Positions 18,788 to 27,153 of a stretch of DNA of 64,000 nucleotides are shown here, in pieces. The stretch spans positions 1 to 64,000 of the forward strand of contig CAKRWT010000008.1 of assembly GCA_934418125.1 (NCBI GenBank). Direction: 5' to 3'. The position numbers and the translations under genes are program-made. The notes beneath the pieces were generated by a model. It saw nothing but the letters and a program-made list of their open reading frames with translations, was not told the origin of the DNA and searched no databases. The stretch's first letter is position 1. Each line of letters begins with the position of its first letter. This DNA is from an uncultured Lachnospiraceae bacterium. Its GTDB lineage: Bacteria > Bacillota > Clostridia > Lachnospirales > Lachnospiraceae.

Positions 18788-19651
18788 CTAAATTTTCTTA
18801 GAGCATGCCAGTGCCAGTGCTCCCGGTCCGATATGACATGCCACACTTAAAGATAAGGGATCCATGTGAATATCAAATCCCGGGAAGATTTCCTGTACCT
18901 CTTCTTTATACTTAAGAGCCGCTTCCTTATCATACGTATATGCAATCTGCAACCAGATAGTCTCCTTATTCACACCACCAAAACGATTTTCCATGTCATT
19001 CTTAATAGCATTTATCATAATCGATTTTCCCTGGGATACTGTCCGTGCCTTGGCAAATGCATCCAGCTTCTCCCCTTGTATCTGTAGTACCGGTTTCAGT
19101 TTCAGAATTGTGCCCAGTGCTGCCGCCGCAGGTGTAATTCTGCCACCTTTTTTCAGATAATACAACGTATCTAACATAATATAGATGCTGGAATTAAATT
19201 TATCTGCCTCCAGGAAATTCTTTATTTGTTCTGCGTTCATCCCCCGTTCCATCAAGGTCAGTGCATCCAACGTTGCCTGTCTTTGGGTAACCGAAATACG
19301 CTGATTGTTTACTACCTGTACTCTGTTATCGTATTCTTTGGAAAGCATGATAGCACTCTGGCAGGAACCACTCAATCCACTGGACATAGGTATATGAACA
19401 ATCTCCTCATACTCTTTCAGCAAATCATCCCACAGCCCCATAATAGAATCGGGGGTAGGCTGACTGGTAATCACACTGGCACCCTCTGACAGTCTGTTAT
19501 AAAACTCTTCCTGCGTAAGGGTAATATCCTCATAAAACGTCTCTTCGTTAATCATAAAGGGCATTGGCAGTACATAGATGCCAAGTTTCTTTGCTTCTGC
19601 CTGTGTGATTCCGCTGTTGCTGTCTGTTACAACTGCAATGTTACCTCTCAT
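18788..19651 (-). CDS. DegV family fatty acid-binding protein (FakB-like)
   Basis: 287 aa. The DegV signatures AVVTDSNSGIT at the N-terminus and PMSSGLSGSCQSA near residue 90 line the lipid-binding pocket in this family. FakB proteins present fatty acids to FakA for phosphorylation so they can enter phospholipid synthesis. A FakA-type gene lies three genes upstream on the same strand, so pairing is plausible but not shown. ATG 19651 is preferred (GGAG ten bases upstream) over in-frame starts at 19660 and 19672. A hairpin follows the stop. Confidence 0.87.
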   Translation of the reverse strand: MRGNIAVVTDSNSGITQAEAKKLGIYVLPMPFMINEETFYEDITLTQEEFYNRLSEGASVITSQPTPDSIMGLWDDLLKEYEEIVHIPMSSGLSGSCQSAIMLSKEYDNRVQVVNNQRISVTQRQATLDALTLMERGMNAEQIKNFLEADKFNSSIYIMLDTLYYLKKGGRITPAAAALGTILKLKPVLQIQGEKLDAFAKARTVSQGKSIMINAIKNDMENRFGGVNKETIWLQIAYTYDKEAALKYKEEVQEIFPGFDIHMDPLSLSVACHIGPGALALACSKKI

Positions 19652-19705
19652 AAACTTCATTCTCCGTCTCAATCATAAACTTTGCACTACTTTACCATCT
19701 TACTT

Positions 19706-21751
19706 TCAGATAGTGGTAAAGTCAACCTCATTTCGCCTCGTTTGTTCCAAAAAAATGCGTATCCCAGCATACTTATTATCTACAAGTTCCGCATCTTTCT
19801 CCAGGATATTATCCACTTCATCACTGGCTTTTTGTAAAATTGCCGCATCCTGGTAAATGTCGCCCAATTGAAACCGTAAGTTACCGCTTTGTCTGATACC
19901 AAACAAATCCCCGGGGCCTCTTAGCTGCAAATCCTGACTGGCTATATAGAAACCATCATTGGACTCATTCAGTATCTTTAGACGCTGCATGGTTTCCGGC
20001 TTCTCTGACTTACTGATAAAAATACAGTAGGACTGTTTATCACCTCGTCCTACCCGCCCCCGCAGCTGGTGAAGCTGTGCTAAGCCAAACCGCTCTGCAT
20101 TTTCCACCATCATAACGGTAGCATTGGGAACATTGATACCGACCTCTATTACCGTAGTGGATACCAGTACGTCTATCTGCTTCTGTGCAAAGGCTTCCAT
20201 AATCCGGTTCTTCTCTGCCGGCTTCATCTTTCCATGCAGGGAAGCGACCTGGACAGTTGGCGGCAGTGCTTCTTTGAGTTTCTTTGTATAAGTCCCCACA
20301 TCCTCCAGTTCTTCCATTTCGCCCTCTTCTACCATAGGACAGATAACATAAGCCTGTCTGCCCTCTGCAACCTCTTTTTCAATAAACCGGTAAGCCTTTT
20401 CCCGATAAGATGTATTTACCACACAGTTCTTAATTGGCAGACGGTTCGCAGGCAGTTCGTCCAGTATTGAAATATGTAAATCACCATAGAGAATAATCGC
20501 TAATGTCCTCGGAATCGGTGTTGCACTCATAACCAGTACATGGACATCCTTTCCCTTCTGTGCCAGACTCTCTCGTTGTCTGACTCCAAAACGATGCTGC
20601 TCATCCGTAATAACTAAAGCCAGATTATGATAGACTACTTTGTCCTGAATCAGGGCATGGGTTCCCAGCACAATATCTGCCTCCCCATCTGCTATCTGTT
20701 CATAAATCTCTCTTCGGTCCTTCGCCGGTGTAGAGCCGGTCAGCAGAACCGGATGTATCGGCAGATGGTATGTTTCCCGCAAGGACAGCAAGGCATCATA
20801 ATGCTGCTTTGCCAGCACTTCGGTGGGTGCCATCATCGCCCCCTGATAACCATTCCCGACACACATTATCAGTGAAAGGAAAGCAAGAATCGTCTTACCG
20901 GAACCAACATCCCCCTGAATCAGCCGGTTCATAACCTGTTCCGATGTCAAATCATTCTCAATTTCCTGCCACACTTTCTGCTGCGCTTTAGTCAGACGAT
21001 ATGGCAAAGCCTCCAGCAGCCGTTCTGTCTGGGCAACCGGAATCATGGGAAACTGGCTCTTTGTCTCCGCAGCATCTTCCCGCATACGCCTCAGCATCAT
21101 AATAAAAAGAAAGAACTCGTCAAACACCAGCCTTTCTCTTGCTTTTACCAGTTCCTCCCGTTTCGTCGGAAAATGCATCTGCCTGACAGCTTCTTCCCTT
21201 GCGCAGAACTGATACTTTGTCACAATCTCTTCCGGCAGGAAATCCTCCGACAGGTCTACCATGGCAATCGCCTGTTTCACTGCCTTGGTAATGGTTTTAT
21301 TACTCAGTCCCCGGGTTGTAGAATAACAAGGCTGCATATAGTCAATCAGTCCGGCATATTCTTCTGGCTTATATAATTGCGCCTGTTCCATGCCATAATG
21401 GTTTCCTTTTTTTTGCAGATATCCCCGGAAAATATATCGTTGTCCCAATTTTATCGTATTTTTCAGATAGGGCATATTAAAATAGGTCAAAGACAGCTTC
21501 TCCCCATCACAATCTGCTGAAAATGTGGTAATACTCAGATTCCGCACATGGCGGGTTGCTATATTTCCCTGTACCACACCAGGAACAGACACCAGTTCTT
21601 CCTGTTCTGCCTCCCGCAAAAGTATCGGTTCCTTAAACTGTTCATAATCCCTTGGATAATACTGCACCAGTTCCTCTGTGGTCATAATATTCAGTTTTGC
21701 AAATAACCGGGCAGTTTTCTCACCGATTCCTTTCAACGCTGTTATGTTCAT
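19706..21751 (-). CDS. recG: ATP-dependent DNA helicase RecG
   Basis: 681 aa. An OB-fold wedge domain is N-terminal. The helicase core has Walker A GDVGSGKT near residue 285, motif II variant DEQHRFG, MSATPIPRTLA and the C-terminal VGRGDKQSYC. RecG reverses stalled forks and branch-migrates junctions. ATG 21751 lies nine bases after AAGGA; an in-frame TTG at 21760 is too close to that site. It is separated from the upstream DAK2 gene by a hairpin. Family length is normal. Confidence 0.95.
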   Translation of the reverse strand: MNITALKGIGEKTARLFAKLNIMTTEELVQYYPRDYEQFKEPILLREAEQEELVSVPGVVQGNIATRHVRNLSITTFSADCDGEKLSLTYFNMPYLKNTIKLGQRYIFRGYLQKKGNHYGMEQAQLYKPEEYAGLIDYMQPCYSTTRGLSNKTITKAVKQAIAMVDLSEDFLPEEIVTKYQFCAREEAVRQMHFPTKREELVKARERLVFDEFFLFIMMLRRMREDAAETKSQFPMIPVAQTERLLEALPYRLTKAQQKVWQEIENDLTSEQVMNRLIQGDVGSGKTILAFLSLIMCVGNGYQGAMMAPTEVLAKQHYDALLSLRETYHLPIHPVLLTGSTPAKDRREIYEQIADGEADIVLGTHALIQDKVVYHNLALVITDEQHRFGVRQRESLAQKGKDVHVLVMSATPIPRTLAIILYGDLHISILDELPANRLPIKNCVVNTSYREKAYRFIEKEVAEGRQAYVICPMVEEGEMEELEDVGTYTKKLKEALPPTVQVASLHGKMKPAEKNRIMEAFAQKQIDVLVSTTVIEVGINVPNATVMMVENAERFGLAQLHQLRGRVGRGDKQSYCIFISKSEKPETMQRLKILNESNDGFYIASQDLQLRGPGDLFGIRQSGNLRFQLGDIYQDAAILQKASDEVDNILEKDAELVDNKYAGIRIFLEQTRRNEVDFTTI

Positions 21752-21785
21752 ACGAGGCAATCCTTCTTAATTCCATCATATCACA

Positions 21786-21824
21786 CGAGAAGAAACCCCC
21801 GACAATTAAATTATCGGGGGAAAA
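21786..21824 (-). terminator. Terminator-like hairpin between DAK2 gene and recG
   Basis: CCCCCGA and TCGGGGG form the strong base of a 25-base hairpin at 21796-21820, with an AAT/ATT inner pairing. A broken T-rich tract (TTTCTTCT) follows on the minus strand. Confidence 0.6.
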
Positions 21825-21844
21825 CAACATTTTATCTTTTATTC

Positions 21845-23524
21845 TTATTCCGCAGATACAATATAATAGTAAATTGGCTGTCCGCCATACTGTAATTCAA
21901 TATCACAGTCCGGATACTTGGCTTCTACCTGTGCCCGCAGACTCTCGGCATCTTCCTCAGAAACCTCAGCACCATGATAAATACTGATTAACTCTAATTC
22001 ATCACTCATCATTTCATCAATCATGCTCAGGGTTACATCTGCAATAGCGGTTCCGACAGATAAAATACCAGAATCACCAATTCCCATGAAGTCGCCCTGT
22101 TTAATGTCTTTGCCATCAATGTTCGTATCTCTTACGGCATAAGTAACCTGTCCGGTAGCCACATTGGCAATCTCGTTTGTCATATTAGCAGTATTCTCTT
22201 CTACTGACAAATCCGGTACATAGTTGATAACTGCTGTAATACCCTGTGGTACGGTCTTAGTTGGAATTACAACAATGTTCTTATCCTTTACAAGCATCTG
22301 AGCCTGATTTGCTGCAAGAATAATATTCTTATTATTCGGTAAAATGTAAATAGTATCTGCATTTACCTTATCGATGGCGTTCAGCATATCCTCGGTACTT
22401 GGATTCATAGTCTGTCCACCTTCAATAATATAATCAACGCCAAGTCCTTTAAAGATTTCATTAATGCCATCTCCTACCGATACAGCAATAAAACCTACCT
22501 CTTTTTTCGGCATCGGCTCTTCTTTCTCCACTTCTGCCTCTTTCTGGGACATCTTAAAAAGCTTCTCTTCATGTTCCAGGCGCATATTATCAATCTTCAT
22601 ATTAGAAAGAGCACCATATTTTAAAGCACGCTGGATAGCCAGTCCCGGGTCATTGGTATGTACATGCACCTTGACCACATCTTCATCGGCAACAACTACA
22701 ATAGAATCACCGATAGACTCTAAATAAGCCTTGAAATCCATCTCAGCCTTAATATTAAACACTTTGTTTAACATAATAATAAACTCCGTGCAATAACCGA
22801 ATTTAATCTCTGCATTTGCCTGTGCTTCCAGATTACCTGCCACCTGGCCGGAAAAAGCAGTTTTGTTTTCACTGGTAATGCTTAAATCAATCTCCTTGCC
22901 AAGGAAAGCATCATAGGCGCCCTTTAATACCTGCATCAGACCCTGTCCGCCGGAATCCACAACGCCTGCCTGTTTTAAAACAGGTAACATCTCTGGTGTC
23001 TGTTCTAAAACTTCATCGGCATAGGCAATAATCTGACTTAAAAACTCTGATAAATCTTCCACACCGGCATCTGCCAGTTCTCTTGCCTTGGTTGCTCCGC
23101 CCTTGGCTACCGTAAGGATAGTTCCTTCCTTTGGTTTCATAACTGCCTTGTATGCAGTTTCTACAGCCCTTTCGAAGGCGGACGCCAGAATCGGTATCGT
23201 AATTTCATCACATTCTTTTACACCCTTTGTAAAACCTCTGAATAACTGGGAAAGGATTACCCCCGAATTTCCTCTTGCTCCACGAAGAGAACCGGAAGAA
23301 ATTGCCTTACATAAAGACACCATGTCAATGTCTCCCATATCACGCAGGTTGGATACTTCTCTGGCAGCCGACATGATAGTCAGTGTCATATTCGTACCCG
23401 TATCACCATCCGGTACCGGGAATACATTCAGTTCATTAATCCATTCTTTCTTATTTTCAAGATTCTTTGCTCCTGCCAAGAACATTTTCGCCATCATCTT
23501 AGCATCAATTGTATTTGAAGCCAC
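21845..23524 (-). CDS. DAK2 domain fatty acid kinase-like protein (FakA/YloV)
   Basis: 559 aa. The N-terminal DhaL (DAK2) kinase domain has PVPDGDTGTNMTLT near residue 33 and RGARGNSGVILSQ near 78; its Asp residues bind Mg-ATP. A middle region and the C-terminal domain (about 340-559) match the FakA/YloV family, which phosphorylates fatty acids bound to FakB. The start is GTG at 23524 with GGAGG eight bases upstream. It lies 14 bases after the Asp23/Gls24 gene, a conserved yloU-yloV arrangement in Firmicutes, and upstream of recG as in Bacillus. Confidence 0.9.
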   Translation of the reverse strand: MASNTIDAKMMAKMFLAGAKNLENKKEWINELNVFPVPDGDTGTNMTLTIMSAAREVSNLRDMGDIDMVSLCKAISSGSLRGARGNSGVILSQLFRGFTKGVKECDEITIPILASAFERAVETAYKAVMKPKEGTILTVAKGGATKARELADAGVEDLSEFLSQIIAYADEVLEQTPEMLPVLKQAGVVDSGGQGLMQVLKGAYDAFLGKEIDLSITSENKTAFSGQVAGNLEAQANAEIKFGYCTEFIIMLNKVFNIKAEMDFKAYLESIGDSIVVVADEDVVKVHVHTNDPGLAIQRALKYGALSNMKIDNMRLEHEEKLFKMSQKEAEVEKEEPMPKKEVGFIAVSVGDGINEIFKGLGVDYIIEGGQTMNPSTEDMLNAIDKVNADTIYILPNNKNIILAANQAQMLVKDKNIVVIPTKTVPQGITAVINYVPDLSVEENTANMTNEIANVATGQVTYAVRDTNIDGKDIKQGDFMGIGDSGILSVGTAIADVTLSMIDEMMSDELELISIYHGAEVSEEDAESLRAQVEAKYPDCDIELQYGGQPIYYYIVSAE

Positions 23525-23538
23525 TTCAAAATCCTCCC

Positions 23539-23898
23539 TTAGTCAATCACTTTAACACCTTCAACAAAGATGTTGATTTTTTCTACTTCTATTCCGGTAA
23601 ATTCTTCCACTTTATATTTTACACTGTCAATCAGGTTGTCCGAAACAGCCAGAATGCTCACACCATAAGATACTATAATATGAAAATTCAACGTAAGTTT
23701 GTTATTATTCAGCAGTACCTGGATACCCCTGGTCATACTGTCCATTTTTAATAATTTAACAATACCATCCTTCACACTCATGGCAGCCATACCAACCACA
23801 CCAAAACACTCTGTTGCTACAGTACCTGCAAACTGTGCAATCACTTCCTGGTCAATCGATATATTTCCCATGTGCGTATCCATTGAAGAAACCTTCAT
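23539..23898 (-). CDS. Asp23/Gls24 family envelope stress protein (YloU)
   Basis: 119 aa of the Asp23/Gls24 family: GNISIDQEVIAQFAGTVATECFGVVGM at the start and a predicted alternating alpha-beta core. In Gram-positive bacteria these are abundant, often membrane-associated proteins linked to envelope stress. The gene pairs with the DAK2 kinase downstream, a conserved pairing. ATG 23898 has AAGGAGG upstream. Its promoter should lie in the 262-base gap shared with rpmB. Confidence 0.9.
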   Translation of the reverse strand: MKVSSMDTHMGNISIDQEVIAQFAGTVATECFGVVGMAAMSVKDGIVKLLKMDSMTRGIQVLLNNNKLTLNFHIIVSYGVSILAVSDNLIDSVKYKVEEFTGIEVEKINIFVEGVKVID

Positions 23899-23986
23899 AA
23901 TTTACCTCCTTATATCTTAATCTCTATTCAATCCATAAAAACATATCCACTGCCACAACAGTCCCATTTTTATTCAGATGTAATAT

Positions 23987-23992
23987 ATTATA
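23987..23992 (-). promoter_or_regulatory. Possible -10 box of the gls24-DAK2 operon
   Basis: A perfect TATAAT on the minus strand lies 89 bases before the Asp23/Gls24 start, in an AT-rich gap. The -35 region at the expected 17-base distance (TTTCTT) is poor, so this is tentative. Confidence 0.35.
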
Positions 23993-24076
23993 ACCGCTTT
24001 TTATAAAAAAAGAAACATAAAATATACTATATTTACCAATATTATAAAAAATACACCCAAAATATGTAATTTATAC

Positions 24077-24105
24077 TTGCAATCTTTTTTTGTTTCTGCT
24101 ATTAT
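24077..24105 (+). promoter_or_regulatory. Promoter of rpmB
   Basis: TTGCAA at 24077-24082 and TATTAT at 24100-24105 are separated by exactly 17 bases, a good sigma-A type match. Transcription would start about 50 bases before the rpmB start. The leader is too short for an obvious riboswitch. Confidence 0.75.
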
Positions 24106-24160
24106 ACTACTGTTGCGTAAGCAGAAAATACAATCGCTTGTATCGTTAGGAGGTGCAAAG

Positions 24161-24346
24161 ATGGCTAAATGTGATATTTGTGGTAAAGGCGCTCATTTCG
24201 GAAATAACGTAAGCCATTCTCATAGAAGATCTAATAGAATTTGGAATTCTAATGTTCAGAACGTTATGTGCAAAGTGAATGGAAACAGCAAGAAATTACA
24301 TGTCTGCACACGTTGTTTAAGATCTGGCAAAGTGGAAAGAGCTTAA
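24161..24346 (+). CDS. rpmB: 50S ribosomal protein L28
   Basis: 61 aa. MAKCDICGKGAHFGNNVSHSH is the L28 N-terminus, and two CxxC pairs (CDIC and CTRC) indicate the zinc-binding form. The true start ATG 24161 is preceded by AGGAGG; the frame is open further upstream but without a ribosome site. It is transcribed alone, divergent from the Asp23/Gls24 operon, and ends in a strong terminator. The yloU-rpmB divergent arrangement is conserved in Firmicutes. Confidence 0.96.
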   Translation: MAKCDICGKGAHFGNNVSHSHRRSNRIWNSNVQNVMCKVNGNSKKLHVCTRCLRSGKVERA

Positions 24347-24360
24347 GCTTTTATAAGTGA

Positions 24361-24390
24361 AAGACCAATCCGTAAGGACTGGTCTTTTTT
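24361..24390 (+). terminator. Rho-independent terminator of rpmB
   Basis: AAGACCAATCC and GGACTGGTCTT pair with one mismatch around a GTAA loop, followed by TTTTTT. It lies 14 bases after the rpmB stop. Confidence 0.85.
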
Positions 24391-24398
24391 ATTGCCTT

Positions 24399-24941
24399 TT
24401 ATGCCTGCTTGAAATTATCATACTCTCCCTTCAGAGTTTCGTACTCACTATTTATCTGTTGGATTATATCCTTGTCCCCCGCCAGATTATCCGGATGGAA
24501 TATTTTAATCAAATCCTTATATCTTTTCTTTAATGCCAACGGATTTCGTACTCCTTTAAAGAAAGCCGAAACCTCCATTGTCTCCCGTTCGTAGGAAACA
24601 GCATCCCGATAGAATTCCCTCTGGGTTTCAAACTTCATCCGTTCCTTTTCCAGCCTTCTTCGGTCAATGTCAAGCTGAGCAAAACCATTTTGTAATATTT
24701 CCAGCTTCTTGGAAAAGAACTGCTCGTCCTCCCGTAGTCTTTGTCTGTCACTAGTTATCCTACGGCTTAATAGCTTCATTTCTTCCTGAAACTGCATTTT
24801 TTCTTCTTCAAACTGCTTCTGATTCTGTTCCAGTTCCTTCTGTGCCATTGCTACACGGATATTCTCCCGAAACAACCAGGATTTTAATTCCTGCAATTCT
24901 TCTTCCGAACTATCTGACAGCTTTTCTTTAAAATCGTCCAT
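24399..24941 (-). CDS. Coiled-coil protein with C-terminal J-domain
   Basis: 180 aa. Residues about 20-130 are strongly predicted coiled coil, rich in E, K, Q and R with few helix breakers. The last 45 residues form a DnaJ-like segment with the HPD motif in IKIFHPDNLAG, preceded by LKKRYKDL. HPD stimulates DnaK ATPase, so this may be a specialised co-chaperone; the partner is unknown. ATG 24941 with GGGGA upstream is preferred over ATG 24953, which has no ribosome site. It is convergent with rpmB. Confidence 0.7.
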   Translation of the reverse strand: MDDFKEKLSDSSEEELQELKSWLFRENIRVAMAQKELEQNQKQFEEEKMQFQEEMKLLSRRITSDRQRLREDEQFFSKKLEILQNGFAQLDIDRRRLEKERMKFETQREFYRDAVSYERETMEVSAFFKGVRNPLALKKRYKDLIKIFHPDNLAGDKDIIQQINSEYETLKGEYDNFKQA

Positions 24942-24983
24942 ATCTTTCCCCATTTTATACTGGTATTTTCATTCCCTGCAAGT

Positions 24984-25124
24984 CTAGTCACAGTAAAAAA
25001 AATTATAACCAATTAACAGCAGCAAAACAATCAACACCAGACCAATAAACCGGTTTGTCAAAAAAAGCATAAACAGCATACCGCTTGCGACACAGACTGC
25101 AACAAATCCAATCATCTTTTTCAT
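24984..25124 (-). CDS. Small two-segment membrane protein, 46 aa
   Basis: A 46-residue frame starting MKKMIGFVAVCV and ending in NFFYCD. Two hydrophobic segments (about residues 5-22 and 27-43) are separated by a short polar turn TNRF. GAGG lies seven bases before the ATG at 25124. Its size, basic start and membrane character support a real gene that minimum-length filters would miss. I do not recognise a characterised family, and function is unknown. It sits 65 bases after ytfJ on the same strand, so it may be cotranscribed with ytfI-ytfJ. Confidence 0.65.
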   Translation of the reverse strand: MKKMIGFVAVCVASGMLFMLFLTNRFIGLVLIVLLLLIGYNFFYCD

Positions 25125-25188
25125 ACGATATCCTCATTTATGCTCTTTGGTAAATTATATGATAGATTTCAGAACCCGTTCCTGTCCC

Positions 25189-25581
25189 TTATGCATTTTC
25201 TTCCGGAAATGCAATGTCAACAGCTGCATCATCTTCCATCATATCTTCTTTTGGTGCTGTAAACTTATCCACGATATCAGGAATCATATCCAGTACTTTT
25301 GTAACGGTATCCTGATTCTTAATATTTACCAGTTTAGTGCTTCCATTCTTAATGACAAGCACTGCACTGGGTGTCATTTTGGCAGAGAAGCCACCGCCTC
25401 CACCATTTTTCTTTTCTGCAGCACTGGCTCCGGCGCCTACCCCAAAGCTCACATCAACAAGAGGAAGAATAATGGTATCTCCCACCTGGGTTGCTTCCCC
25501 TACAACTGTTTTGGTTCCCAGAACAGCATTCATGCCTTTCATCAGAGAATCAATCACTCCGGTAAAATTATTTTCTGCCAT
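25189..25581 (-). CDS. ytfJ: GerW/YtfJ family sporulation-associated protein
   Basis: 130 aa. It matches the YtfJ (GerW) family: an N-terminal segment for oligomerisation, GDTIILPLVDVSFGVGAG, a glycine-rich stretch KKNGGGGGF and VLVIKNG. YtfJ is made during sporulation in Bacillus and is linked to spore germination, although the family also occurs in non-sporulating Firmicutes. The ATG directly follows the stop of the DUF2953 gene and has AGGAGG upstream, the same ytfI-ytfJ pairing as in Bacillus. Confidence 0.88.
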   Translation of the reverse strand: MAENNFTGVIDSLMKGMNAVLGTKTVVGEATQVGDTIILPLVDVSFGVGAGASAAEKKNGGGGGFSAKMTPSAVLVIKNGSTKLVNIKNQDTVTKVLDMIPDIVDKFTAPKEDMMEDDAAVDIAFPEENA

Positions 25582-26601
25582 TTATGCAGCCTCCTTTTTC
25601 AACAATCTGATTAACTTCTTAATTTCCTTATTAAAATAAATCTTGATAAATACTCTTAAAAAGGTAAATACTCTTATTTTCCCTTTCAGCAAGACCTGTC
25701 CTTCTATCCGCTGCTGTTCAAAGTCTCCTTGAAGGGCAATACAGTTACCCAAAAGCGGATACAACATTCCATGCACCGCCAAAATCTGCGCGGTAGTTGC
25801 AGGGTCATCCGTTCCAATAATCAATTCCGCCCGGAAAGTATCCGGTTTAATTTTGCGAAACAGATATCCTACCTGTTCTTTGCAAGCCGCATAGGACTGT
25901 TGAAATGTATCCGTTGCAATCACTTCGTGATAATATTGTATATTATCTGATATGTTTTTTATTTTATCACAGACCTTGGTAATTGTGTACTGTATATTTT
26001 CAAATGCTTTTTTCAGCTTCTGAAACAGTCCTTTCCAAATCTGCCAGATTTGTTTCACACGACTCTGTTTTTTCTGTGGTGCCGCGGCATCTGGCTGGAT
26101 TGCGCCTTCTGCCTGTGCTGTTGTTTCTGTTTTTAACGATTCCGTTGCATTTTTGACTGTTTCTATTGGTGTCTGCTTCCCAACGCTCTCCGGCTTTACC
26201 AAGGATTTTATCTCTTTGTTTTTTTCCGCTGATTGTTCTTCCGAAAAAGCTTTCTTTCTTTCTGCTTTCTTTTCCTTTTCTTTCTTCTTGCCTATGGTAT
26301 TCCGGGTCGCTGTGTTCTTCTTTTTCTTTCCCGGATACTGGAAAATGGTAAAACATGCAATCCGTACCCGTACAATCGGTTTGGGTTCTGCCGGATAGTG
26401 TACCCTTACATTGAGAAGATGTAACAGAAAGGTTGTCTTTACCTTTACGAGTATCGGCATGTCCCCTTCTCTCCGGCTTACCTCTGCCTGATAGAAGACT
26501 GGCACAAACAAAACAGCTGTCAGTCCCAGCAACACAACACCCAGGAGAATCGCTATGATAATTCCAATGATTTTTAATATAAGCAGTATAATATGTAGCA
26601 T
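25582..26601 (-). CDS. DUF2953 membrane protein (YtfI-like)
   Basis: 339 aa. One or two N-terminal membrane segments (IILLILKIIGIIIAILLG) are followed by a Lys/Glu-rich low-complexity region at about 85-170 and a C-terminal DUF2953 domain (AACKEQVGYLFRKIKP near 230). It pairs with YtfJ downstream, as in Bacillus. The biochemical role is unknown. ATG 26601 with GAGGA upstream is preferred over an in-frame start at 26676, which adds 25 residues before the membrane segment. Confidence 0.78.
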   Translation of the reverse strand: MLHIILLILKIIGIIIAILLGVVLLGLTAVLFVPVFYQAEVSRREGDMPILVKVKTTFLLHLLNVRVHYPAEPKPIVRVRIACFTIFQYPGKKKKNTATRNTIGKKKEKEKKAERKKAFSEEQSAEKNKEIKSLVKPESVGKQTPIETVKNATESLKTETTAQAEGAIQPDAAAPQKKQSRVKQIWQIWKGLFQKLKKAFENIQYTITKVCDKIKNISDNIQYYHEVIATDTFQQSYAACKEQVGYLFRKIKPDTFRAELIIGTDDPATTAQILAVHGMLYPLLGNCIALQGDFEQQRIEGQVLLKGKIRVFTFLRVFIKIYFNKEIKKLIRLLKKEAA

Positions 26602-26678
26602 ACTATCCTCATTTCCGGGCAACTTGTTACGTCTTTTTACCAGCAAAAGTATTTGCTTTCTTTGAACAAATACCACTG

Positions 26679-26981
26679 TCAGAACAGATAGGCAACTAAA
26701 TCCGGCTTTCCCGTTATCTGTATTGCCTCTTCCGCAATCTGTCTGATTATTTCAAACGCTTCTTCCTCACTCCCAGCAATTCCGATGACATAGGGTGGAT
26801 TTTCTTTATAATACCATTGTTCCAGGAGCAGGCTGCTATAGATTTCTAACTGCTTGTTCTCCTTTGCACAGGCAATGATATATACCGGAGGAAGGATTTT
26901 CTTATGCAGTTTTAGTTTTCGCTTTATCCGCTCTGGGTTTGTTATAGTATTCCCAATATACAGATTTTTATAAAATTTCAT
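26679..26981 (-). CDS. Hypothetical protein, about 100 aa
   Basis: I do not recognise a named family. The protein starts MKFYKNLYIGN and is a mixed alpha/beta soluble protein with VYIIACAKENKQLEIYSSLLLEQ and a predicted C-terminal helix (EEEAFEIIRQIAEEA). It precedes the YtfI-like gene by about 78 bases. An earlier start at 27008 adds nine residues. Neither start has a strong ribosome site, so the exact 5' end is uncertain. Confidence 0.6.
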   Translation of the reverse strand: MKFYKNLYIGNTITNPERIKRKLKLHKKILPPVYIIACAKENKQLEIYSSLLLEQWYYKENPPYVIGIAGSEEEAFEIIRQIAEEAIQITGKPDLVAYLF

Positions 26982-27090
26982 ATCGCGTCCGTCTGACTTT
27001 GTACTCATTGCTTTTATGTTCCGTCAAATTACTTTTTCTTCATACATTTTTATTTTATCACATTTTCAGACAGAGTAACACATTTATTGA

Positions 27091-27118
27091 TTGACTTATT
27101 TGTCAGATTATTTATACT
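27091..27118 (+). promoter_or_regulatory. Promoter of the HD-GYP gene
   Basis: TTGACT at 27091-27096 and TATACT at 27113-27118 are 16 bases apart, each matching five of six consensus positions. It lies 36 bases before the TTG start. Confidence 0.65.
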
Positions 27119-27153
27119 ATTATTAGATAATTTTCTAAATGGGGGATTTAATT

